Below, one piece after another: positions 30,550-37,800 of a stretch of DNA of 48,338 nt; the stretch's first letter is position 1, and each line of letters starts with the position of its first letter. The stretch comes from a virus. The notes under the pieces are model-generated. The model was not told where the DNA came from, did no database searches, and saw nothing but the letters and a program-made list of their open reading frames with translations. Location: the IMG/VR virus record IMGVR_UViG_3300030328_000346, positions 1 to 48,338 of that record; one strand, written 5' to 3'. The position numbers were made by a program, and so were the translations under genes.

Positions 30550-30883
30550 AACAATGGTAGATTTAGTAACCCTTTGGAGTTACGAAAAAGGTATTATTAA
30601 TAACTCAACACCTTTAGCACAGTTTGCTAAACTTGTGTCTGAGATTGGGGAGCTAGGAGACAACATAGCCAAAAAGCGTGATGTCTCTGATGATATAGGC
30701 GACTGTCTTGTTGTGTTAAATACATTAGCAGTTATGCACGACACAGACCTAGACCAGTGCTTACGTGTTGCTTACTTAGATATAAAAGATCGTAAAGGCC
30801 ACATGAACAGCAATGGTATTTTTATTAAAGAAGGGGATGTTCCAGATCCCGTAATAACAAATGAAAGGATTTCACAATTATGA
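30542..30883 (+). CDS. MazG-like nucleotide pyrophosphohydrolase
   Basis: A 113-residue protein from the ATG at 30542 (GGAG 10 bases upstream; a GTG at 30533 is too close to it). The all-alpha NTP-PPase core 'AKLVSEIGELGDNIAKKRDV' and SDDIGDCLVVLNTLA gives the ExxE...DxxD metal ligands (E34, E37, D51, D54). It hydrolyses NTPs or dNTPs to monophosphates; in phages it is proposed to tune nucleotide or ppGpp pools. Located just upstream of nrdB with ATGA overlap. Confidence 0.82.
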   Translation: MNKTMVDLVTLWSYEKGIINNSTPLAQFAKLVSEIGELGDNIAKKRDVSDDIGDCLVVLNTLAVMHDTDLDQCLRVAYLDIKDRKGHMNSNGIFIKEGDVPDPVITNERISQL

Positions 30884-31842
30884 GCCTATTAGACACAAGA
30901 GACTACTACAAGCCTTTTGATAACCCTTGGATGTTTGACTACTACTCACAGCAGAATCAGATGCACTGGTTCCCTGAAGATGTACCATTGCACAATGATG
31001 TAAAAGATTGGCAAGACCTTGGCGAAGCTGAAAAGAATTTACTTACTCAGATATTCCGACTGTTTACTCAGTCTGATGTTGATGTTAGTTCAGGTTATGT
31101 TGATAGGTATATGAAAATCTTTAAGAAGCCTGAAGCTCGTATGATGATGGGTGCCTTCAATAACATGGAGTCTATACACCAACACGCCTACAGTCTGCTC
31201 TTAGACACCGTAGGAATGCCAGAGGTGGAGTATAAGGCGTTTGCAGAGTATGAGGCTATGGCAGACAAGCATGAGTATGTAGACGCTGTACGGGTCACTA
31301 AGGGCGATAAACGCTCTATTGCAAAAGCATTAGCAATTTATTCTGCTTTTACAGAAGGACTACAGTTATTTTCTAGTTTTATTATTCTTCTTAATTTTCC
31401 AAGGTTTGGGAAAATGAAAGGCATGGGACAGATTATTACATACAGTATACGTGATGAGTCACTGCACGTTGAAGCAATGACTAAATTGTTTAGAGAGTTT
31501 ATCCAGGAAAATATTGAAATCTGGAATGATGACTTTAAGGCTGAGATCTATCAAGCTTGTCGTGAGATGGTTGACCTAGAGGATAGGTTCTTGGATCTTG
31601 TGTTTGAGCAGGGTGATATTGTAGGACTTACAAAGAAAGAGATGCGCAAATACATTAGGTATATTGCTGATAGACGATTGTTACAGCTAGGGTTAAAGCC
31701 TAATTATAATGTAAAAGATAATCCACTAGATTGGCTTGACGATGTGTTAGGCGTAGAGCATCAGAACTTTTTTGAAGGTCGTGCTACTACATATATGAAA
31801 GCAGGGCTACGTGGTAATGTAGAAAAAGTGAGGTTTGCATGA
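30880..31842 (+). CDS. nrdB: Ribonucleoside-diphosphate reductase small subunit, class Ia
   Basis: A 320-residue R2 subunit. Diiron ligands and the radical Tyr are visible: FTQSDVDVSSG (D66 or D68), NNMESIHQHAYSLLLD (E97, H100, Y104 equal to E. coli E115, H118, Y122), AFTEGLQLFSSFIILL (Glu) and YSIRDESLHVEAM (E...H). The presence of Y104 argues for a tyrosyl-radical class Ia enzyme rather than the Tyr-less class Ic. ATGA overlap with the MazG-like gene; separated from nrdA by four short genes. Confidence 0.95.
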   Translation: MSLLDTRDYYKPFDNPWMFDYYSQQNQMHWFPEDVPLHNDVKDWQDLGEAEKNLLTQIFRLFTQSDVDVSSGYVDRYMKIFKKPEARMMMGAFNNMESIHQHAYSLLLDTVGMPEVEYKAFAEYEAMADKHEYVDAVRVTKGDKRSIAKALAIYSAFTEGLQLFSSFIILLNFPRFGKMKGMGQIITYSIRDESLHVEAMTKLFREFIQENIEIWNDDFKAEIYQACREMVDLEDRFLDLVFEQGDIVGLTKKEMRKYIRYIADRRLLQLGLKPNYNVKDNPLDWLDDVLGVEHQNFFEGRATTYMKAGLRGNVEKVRFA

Positions 31843-32051
31843 ATGAAGAGGGGAACATTATATCCTTTAAAGTATTTATAGATAAAAAGGGAAAGTTAAT
31901 GACAGAGTACAGCTATCTTCCCAAAAAAGAGATTACAAAGTTTTTTGATGGTGAGGATAGTATTCTTTTGCATAAAGTTTTAAAAGAATTAGATCCTATG
32001 TTTACTAAGTTGCATACTAGATTAGAAAAAGAACTAGAAAGTTTTATTTAA
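31839..32051 (+). CDS. Hypothetical protein at the end of the early unit (70 aa)
   Basis: A 70-residue protein starting MNEEGNIISFKVFIDKKGKL, with a beta-hairpin start and a C-terminal helix (TKLHTRLEKELESFI). ATGA overlap with nrdB. Its last 8 bases overlap the last 8 of a minus-strand gene. Function unknown. Confidence 0.62.
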   Translation: MNEEGNIISFKVFIDKKGKLMTEYSYLPKKEITKFFDGEDSILLHKVLKELDPMFTKLHTRLEKELESFI

Positions 32052-32262
32052 TTTGAGTCAAGTGAAGCTTTTGTTTGCACAATATTTTGTTACTTGTAGT
32101 TAATACATAGTCAGAGTGTTTTTGTATTAAAGAAAAAATAGCTAGTTTAAGGTCAGCATCTTCAACTTCAACAAATGCTGTGCTAAGATGTGAGATTGCT
32201 TCAGTATTTAATCTTATAGTTCCTGCTTCTGGAGATTCAAAAAGTACTACTGAGTCTTCCAT
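32044..32262 (-). CDS. Hypothetical protein at the end of the late unit (72 aa)
   Basis: A 72-residue protein starting MEDSVVLFESPEAGTIRLNT, then a helical segment 'AFVEVEDADLKLAIFSLIQK'. It converges on the plus-strand gene ending at 32051, with an 8-base overlap. The frame begins two bases after the TM-protein stop, with GGAG upstream. Function unknown. Confidence 0.6.
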   Translation of the reverse strand: MEDSVVLFESPEAGTIRLNTEAISHLSTAFVEVEDADLKLAIFSLIQKHSDYVLTTSNKILCKQKLHLTQIK

Positions 32263-32264
32263 TT

Positions 32265-32564
32265 TTATTCTCCATCTTTAATTATTTTCTCTAGCTCTTG
32301 TATTTTATTTTCAATATAATTTAAACGCATATTTTGCTCTGCGTCATCTGGAAGACTGCCTATTTCTCCTCTAGGCCACTTAATACGGAACTCACTATTG
32401 AGATCAATAGCAATCTTATTTATTTGTTCGTTGTGTTCTAAGAAAGTTAAACGCTCTGTTATATTAAAATAACCCATAACTGCTATAGCTGTACCTCCTA
32501 GCAAAGCTATAAGATTTCTTACAGGTATAGTTACTTCTGAGTTTTCATTTATCTTTGCAGCCAT
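32265..32564 (-). CDS. Single-TM coiled-coil membrane protein (99 aa)
   Basis: A 99-residue protein from the ATG at 32564 (TAATG overlap); a GTG two codons upstream is less likely. A hydrophobic segment VRNLIALLGGTAIAVMGYF (~residues 15-33) is followed by an extramembrane coiled coil (ENKIQELEKIIKD). The order is like an inner-membrane spanin or a phage membrane anchor. Its place near the lysis genes supports an envelope role. Not assigned to a family. Confidence 0.62.
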   Translation of the reverse strand: MAAKINENSEVTIPVRNLIALLGGTAIAVMGYFNITERLTFLEHNEQINKIAIDLNSEFRIKWPRGEIGSLPDDAEQNMRLNYIENKIQELEKIIKDGE

Positions 32565-32845
32565 TACCACTTGACCTTATCAGCCCAGTAAGCTGCTGAC
32601 ATCTTTCCTTTCTTAATGTTCTTAGCGTGACGAGCTTTAAAAGACTTACGTTTAGCCTTCATCTTAGCTGACTCTCCTGCCTTTGGCTTACCTGCCGTAC
32701 TAGCACCTTGCTCACCAAACCTAATGGTCTTAATCTTGTCTCCGTCTTTAGCTACAACAACATGAGACTTCTTAGGATGCTTTGGAGTACGCTTAGGCTT
32801 GTTGTAACCTGATACTCCAGCCCTTTCTAATCTTGGGTCTTTCAT
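32564..32845 (-). CDS. Conserved highly basic phage protein (93 aa)
   Basis: A 93-residue Lys/Arg-rich protein starting MKDPRLERAGVSGYNKPKRT. 'HPKKSHVVVAKDGDKIKTIR' and 'KPKAGESAKMKAKRKSFKAR' followed by KGKMSAAYWADKVKW form a pattern I recognise from many marine myoviruses and podoviruses, of unknown function. The ATG at 32845 has GAGG upstream and is preferred over an upstream start inside the neighbouring gene. It is probably nucleic-acid binding, perhaps packaged with DNA. Confidence 0.78.
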   Translation of the reverse strand: MKDPRLERAGVSGYNKPKRTPKHPKKSHVVVAKDGDKIKTIRFGEQGASTAGKPKAGESAKMKAKRKSFKARHAKNIKKGKMSAAYWADKVKW

Positions 32846-32846
32846 A

Positions 32847-33098
32847 TTATTCCTCTTTCTTTTTATCAGGATCTCTAAATAGTATCTTAGTTCCAGCATC
32901 AGTTACGTTAATCTGACGAACCCTACAATAAGTTTTAAAATAATTATTGTTACCTAGCATAGCATTGTTATCTGCAACTGATTGACTGTTCAACGCAGCA
33001 GAATATTCTAAACAAGAAGTTAATTCTCTAAAATAAAACTCTTCTCCTGTAGGCTGTCCTCGCTCTAGTATAAGAAGGACAAATATCATCATAGTCAT
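32847..33098 (-). CDS. Small N-terminally anchored protein (83 aa)
   Basis: An 83-residue protein whose first ~11 residues (MTMMIFVLLILERGQ) are a short hydrophobic segment, either a signal anchor or an unprocessed signal. The rest is polar with two Cys (ELTSCLEYSAALN; YFKTYCRVRQIN) and a charged Lys-rich end. ATGA overlap with the gene upstream. It belongs to the lysis and membrane cluster; it could be a spanin component, but no lipobox is seen. Confidence 0.6.
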   Translation of the reverse strand: MTMMIFVLLILERGQPTGEEFYFRELTSCLEYSAALNSQSVADNNAMLGNNNYFKTYCRVRQINVTDAGTKILFRDPDKKKEE

Positions 33099-33325
33099 GC
33101 TTTAAGATCTACCGTATATTTATCTTGATTAAACACTTTTAAAATAGTTACCATTAACTGACCATTCTTGTACTCGTAGTAAAATTGTTCAAGATAAGTT
33201 ATAGCCTGTACAGCACCCTTAACTGCGTATGTTTTTTGCTTTATAGAATACATTTCTTTTACCTTGTCAGGTACTATAGATTCTTGTGCATTAACACTGT
33301 TAGGAAAAGGAGGAATAGCTTCCAC
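33095..33325 (-). CDS. Hypothetical protein (76 aa, GTG start)
   Basis: A 76-residue protein starting (GTG)EAIPPFPNSVNAQESIVPD, with a central Tyr/Gln-rich segment 'QAITYLEQFYYEYKNGQLMV'. The GTG overlaps the TAG of the upstream gene (TAGTG). No family recognised. It lies at the AT-rich side of a composition break at about 33400. Confidence 0.58.
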   Translation of the reverse strand: MEAIPPFPNSVNAQESIVPDKVKEMYSIKQKTYAVKGAVQAITYLEQFYYEYKNGQLMVTILKVFNQDKYTVDLKA

Positions 33326-33564
33326 TACAGCCTCCTTTTAGATTTAACAGCTTCTGTTTTCACAGCAGTAGGTGCCTGTAGTTCCCACGTTAACAGAAAT
33401 AACTTTGTGTCCCATGCAGTTCCAAGGACTCTGGGCGCTTGGTTCCGCACGTACACTGTCGCTCCGTACCCGCACTTTTGGTGGTTGTATTGCAGCCACA
33501 TCTTTGCAACTTTGTGTCGCTTTGCTGGTGGGTTGACGTACTGCAACATCCTATACTCTCGCAT
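33325..33564 (-). CDS. Hypothetical basic protein in a GC-rich island (79 aa)
   Basis: A 79-residue basic protein starting MREYRMLQYVNPPAKRHKVA, with 'KMWLQYNHQKCGYGATVYVR'. Codon third positions are markedly more G/C than in neighbouring genes. No ribosome binding site precedes the ATG. The frame stays open upstream through YDPEQPNLFCD to the stop of the next gene, so the true start may be upstream at a non-standard codon. A competing Cys-rich frame overlaps it (33390-33596). Function unknown. Confidence 0.5.
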   Translation of the reverse strand: MREYRMLQYVNPPAKRHKVAKMWLQYNHQKCGYGATVYVRNQAPRVLGTAWDTKLFLLTWELQAPTAVKTEAVKSKRRL

Positions 33565-33599
33565 GTCACAGAAGAGGTTTGGTTGTTCAGGGTCATATC

Positions 33600-33899
33600 C
33601 TATTTGGCTAGAAGAGCTTGAACCAATGCGGCTATTTGCTCGTTCGTTTTCTCCTGAATTTTTTCCTGTCGCTCCAAGCTGGAAACGATGGCCTCCACTT
33701 TGGCGCTCGTCACTGCTTGTGCTTGACCATTCGCTTGAGCCTTTTTTGCAGTCTCCTCCGCTATCTGAGCTATTCGCTCACGATCTTCTGCGGCAAATGC
33801 AGTATTGGCTTGTAGTACGCCCCAAGCTACTGCTAAACTTACAGCAGCAGCGCCTATAGGTAATCCCCACTGGGGTATTCTAATGCTTCCGTCACTCAT
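33600..33899 (-). CDS. Spanin/holin-like single-TM coiled-coil protein (99 aa)
   Basis: A 99-residue protein. Residues ~10-35 (QWGLPIGAAAVSLAVAWGVL) form one TM segment, followed by a long Ala/Glu/Gln coiled coil (AEDRERIAQIAEETAKKAQA; EAIVSSLERQEKIQEKTNEQ). One N-terminal TM plus a periplasmic coiled coil is the inner-membrane spanin plan. It lies next to the holin-like gene. The 3' two thirds are GC-rich compared with the rest of the genome. Spanin is a plausible but unproven call. Confidence 0.6.
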   Translation of the reverse strand: MSDGSIRIPQWGLPIGAAAVSLAVAWGVLQANTAFAAEDRERIAQIAEETAKKAQANGQAQAVTSAKVEAIVSSLERQEKIQEKTNEQIAALVQALLAK

Positions 33900-33901
33900 A
33901 A

Positions 33902-34267
33902 TTATTTCCTTTTATTCATTATTCCCATTACAGACCTAACGCCAAATGATGCAGCAATAATTACAGATAAACTGTACTGATACCAATCTGGCATTGCTTC
34001 TAATGCTTCAAACCCTTTCTGTACATATTCTACAGTCATAGGAAAAAAGCAAAGTATAAGAGGTACACTAAATAAAAGTGTAAGCCACTCATCTTTCCAG
34101 GACTGCTGTGACGCTCTTGCCATTGCAGTCTCCCAATCGGCAGCAGACTCAGCTTGCTTTACCATTACAGCAGCTTCAGCTTCTGCTTTCGCTTTAGTCC
34201 TCGCAGTCTTGCCTTCTAACCAAGTACCACCTAATTTTACAAGGCCATCAAGAACTGGAATTGCCAT
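33902..34267 (-). CDS. Holin-like protein (GTA 3-TM holin type)
   Basis: A 121-residue protein. The N-terminal half is an Ala/Lys/Glu coiled region (TARTKAKAEAEAAVMVKQAE). Then 'WKDEWLTLLFSVPLILCFFP' and 'DWYQYSLSVIIAASFGVRSV' are two TM segments. The WKDE...PLIL...F.P / W.....I...S+GVRS order matches the family named for the 3-TM holin of gene transfer agents. It would release the M15 endopeptidase encoded two genes upstream. The start overlaps the 58-aa gene by 20 bases. Confidence 0.72.
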   Translation of the reverse strand: MAIPVLDGLVKLGGTWLEGKTARTKAKAEAEAAVMVKQAESAADWETAMARASQQSWKDEWLTLLFSVPLILCFFPMTVEYVQKGFEALEAMPDWYQYSLSVIIAASFGVRSVMGIMNKRK

Positions 34268-34424
34268 CTATCTCTTCCTCTATTTGATCTAAAATAGTTT
34301 GTTGTTGTTCTTCAAATAAAACACGAAAGTCTTCATACTGCATAAAACCTAAATCATGTTTTGCTTGGTGTAGTTGATAAAGCCTGTAAACTTTACTAAG
34401 CATATCTTCACTATATAAAATCAT
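34248..34424 (-). CDS. Hypothetical acidic protein in the lysis cassette (58 aa)
   Basis: A 58-residue protein from the ATG at 34424 (TAATG overlap with the endolysin stop; GGAG 7 bases upstream). It starts MILYSEDMLSKVYRLYQLHQ and ends with an acidic Gln/Glu helix (FEEQQQTILDQIEEEIDGNS). An ATG at 34436 contains that ribosome binding site and is rejected. Function unknown; possibly a lysis regulator by position. Confidence 0.6.
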   Translation of the reverse strand: MILYSEDMLSKVYRLYQLHQAKHDLGFMQYEDFRVLFEEQQQTILDQIEEEIDGNSSS

Positions 34425-34792
34425 TAGTAACTCCATACATGAGGTCTTGGTCTACCTTCAGAATCTGGTAAATCATCTAAATGTATAAATCTTACTCCAC
34501 CCTTTTGACTTACACCTATTCCTGTAAAACCTGCTTTTAAAGCCCCTTGTAAGACCTTGTAAGCTTGTTCATGTGATACCGCTATATCTACAGCCCTACC
34601 TGATGCATGAGCGCCAGGAGCGTTTTTACGAGCTTCTATGGGATGATCAGGACAACGGTAGGCAGAAGTAATAGGAAAAGCAAAATCTAATTCACCTCTT
34701 AGCTTATCAACCTTTTGCATAAATGCAGGGTCAATGCCTTCTGCTTCACAATGCTTGCATTCTAGTTCTTTGTCTGTAAAATATTTGTACAT
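34424..34792 (-). CDS. Endolysin, peptidase M15 (L,D/D,D-endopeptidase)
   Basis: A 122-residue zinc peptidase. 'ITSAYRCPDHPIEARK', GAHASGRAVDIAVS (H62, D69) and VRFIHLDDLP (H104) are the M15-type motif set SxxYR, HxxxxxxD and HxD/HLD. It cuts the peptide cross-links of peptidoglycan. No signal peptide, so it needs the holin. First gene of the lysis cassette, after the 1996-residue gene. Two extra Cys near the N-terminus (ELECKHCEAEG) are of unclear use. Confidence 0.88.
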   Translation of the reverse strand: MYKYFTDKELECKHCEAEGIDPAFMQKVDKLRGELDFAFPITSAYRCPDHPIEARKNAPGAHASGRAVDIAVSHEQAYKVLQGALKAGFTGIGVSQKGGVRFIHLDDLPDSEGRPRPHVWSY

Positions 34793-34847
34793 ATGTATTC
34801 CTAATAAAACTAATAAAGGTATTAACGCAAAAAAAAATATCTGAACA

Positions 34848-37800
34848 TTACAACGTACCTTGCTCTTGTCTTCTAGCTAACTCATTGAGTTGATCATCAA
34901 TACGTTTTCTAGCTTCTTCACTTGCTCCTTTATAAGCAACAGTATTTCTAACATCTTCTGTAATTTGTGTTTTACGTGGAAACTTTTCAGGCGGTGCTAG
35001 TATAGAACGCTGTTTAGGTTGTTTTAATGAACGAGCTTTAGCAGCTATCTTGCGACGTTTTTTAGGTTTAAATGCAGACATATCTTTATCAGGAGAATAA
35101 TAAATAAAACTTCGATTATCTAAAGGATTAGATAATATAGGCTCAAAGCGTTTAGTATCTTTATCATATTCTACTAAAATGTCTCCACTAGGAGTACGCA
35201 TATACCTAACTCCCCCTTTACCACGTTTAATTTGATCTTGTTTAGGATCATAATCCTCTAAATCTTTACTTTCTCTATATCCTACTATACCTTCAGATTT
35301 GTCTGGTTCTATTTCTCTTGCTATATTCATTTGATTTCTTGTTTCAAATTTTTCAAATGCAGAAATTGTATAAGGTTGTTCTTCTGTAATTACAACTTTA
35401 TTAAGAAACTCTTGCGCTGCTTGTTTATTTTGTTCCTGATCAAGCAATGAAGGAGCCATACTAGCAAATGCTTTAGCATTAGGATGGCGTATATTATTAT
35501 TTATAGGATGATACAAAGCTTCAACAGGGTGTGTAGCTTCTCTACCTTGAATAAATGCAGCCATTTCTGAAGCAGTTAGAAGTCTTCCTGCTTCACCATT
35601 TAAGTATTTAGAACTTTGTCCTGGAATTACTTCAACTAAAAAATGTAAAGGTACAGGCACTTGACGGTTTGGAACAAGTAGACTAGCATCAAATTGTTTT
35701 TTAAAGTCTTCATAAAGTTTATTTTGAAAAGGGTCTTTTAAATTTAATTCAGATTTTAAAACTGCTAAACTTCTTTCAGTGGCCGGAATAGATGACATAG
35801 TTTTACTAGGATATGTATCAGGAATACCTAAACCTACACGATCTAATTTTTTAACATAGTTATCTTCTTGCTGATCTAAAACCCTTGAGTATTTATCTTT
35901 AGCATACTCACGACGTAAAATAAAATTTTCCCATTCCTCTCTAGTTTTAATAGCTTCTTCAGGCAAAGAACTTGTCCATGTTTTTTCTGTAAATTGTTGT
36001 TCCATAATAGCAGGATCAATGTATATAATTCCTTCTTGTTTATCTAAATAACTTACACCTGATTGTCCTTTAGGTAAAGAATCATATACAATAGAAAAAG
36101 CTTCTTCATACTCTTTTATTTCAGAAACAGGATCATTAATTTTAGGAATTAAAGCAGTTACCATATGAAAAGGGCCATTACTAATTTCTTGTGCTAAAGC
36201 TCTTGTAGAAGTATTAGGCCCTATTTTATTTTCATCAATAAACTTTTTACGAATTCCTTCGTTTAATTTATAATTAAAATCAACATATGCTTCATTTGAT
36301 AATACATGTGAAGTAGAATCTTCCATAAACATTGTATCATCTAAAAGAAACCAACTTTTATTTGGTTGTATTTCTGAGGCAAGTAAAGGTTGGTTGCGTC
36401 CTTCAAAACTATATGTTGTTACTGTAGAGTCTATTAAATCTGGTCTTTCAGGCGGCAATATATCTGTTGCTTCTATTTCTCTAACTCCACCTGCTAGTAA
36501 TTCTCTAGATCCTGGCATAGCTTTATCTGCTTCTTCTAGCAAAGTAGTTGCTGTAGCTCCTGTAGATTCAAAAGCAGTACGCACTGGAGGTACTTCTTGT
36601 TGTACTGTTTGCTCTGTAACGCTAACAGCTTCTTTTTCTAAATCTTTTGGTTGTTGTTGTTTAGGATTAAATTGAATAGAATCATAACCTGCTTTCTTTA
36701 AAAGTTCTGTTACTGATTTATCTAAAGTTCTAAACGCATTCCAAGCAATACTATCTAAAGGATCTGCATAAAAAATATCTGGAATATTTGTGGCAAGAAT
36801 ACGTTTTCTTTCTTTTCTTAATCTATCAAGTTGTTTTAATAACTGAGGATCTTTTAGCTTACTCATAAAGTTTTCATCTTCTAACAAATCGCTAGGATTA
36901 AACTCTTGATCTAATTCACCTTCATAAATAAAAGGATTTAAAGTTCTAATTGTTCCTTTTGAAGATCTTAAAATATCTTGAGGCGGTTGTGTCTGCGCTA
37001 CCATCCAACCTGTTTTATTTTTAACTAAATAAACATCATCTTTGACAGCAGATTCTTGGATGTTTAAACTTTTTAACAATTCTGCTTGCTTTCTGTCTTG
37101 GGTAGGTATAGACTCATAAGTTACAAAATCATCTAACTCAAACTTATTTTCCTGTGTAGGATCAATAAGTCTTGTATCAGGAGCATCACCTGTGCTACTG
37201 TACATTTCTCTTAAAGCCTTAACTAACCTTCCCTTAGAAAACTTAGTTCTATTATCAATTATATCTCCTGCCTGATCTTCATAAGGCATACCTGTCATAC
37301 GATCTATACGACTACTAGGATTTACAGAAGCTCTAGGAACATTACTAAATACTTCCCCGCCTTCTGCATAAGGTTTAACTTGCTCTAAATAATCTCGTCT
37401 TGGACGCTGTAAATAAGCTTGATAAGATTGTTCTCTTAATGGAGGTTTATATCCAATAGCTCTATCAAAAGACTTACCTATTTCTTTAACATCTTCTTTA
37501 AAAGAACCTTTTTCCATTACACTTGGCAATGCTCTATATAAACTATATCCTGGAGTATTAGTTGCTATAAACTCTCCTGGCCCTTTACGATACAAAATAG
37601 CATCAATAACATCACCTACTATTGGCCCTGTAACTGCTTTAGTTACTGAACCTAACGCGCCTCCACCTATCTCTGCATTTTCTCTAGCATTCTTAACATA
37701 CTCACCATAGCCAAATCCACCCCAACGAGACACAGCTTCAAATGCTATTTCTCCTGCGTCTTGTTCTTTACCTGATGAGTCTTTAAAGCTACCACCATTA

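Noticed and set aside
33185-33859. A 224-codon plus-strand frame across the GC-rich island
   Set aside because: It is antisense to several overlapping minus-strand genes with better starts. It has no ribosome binding site and its product is an improbable mix of Leu, Phe, Cys and Trp.
34793-34847. T9 run after the giant ejection gene as a terminator
   Set aside because: No convincing stem precedes the T run, so I do not list it as an intrinsic terminator.
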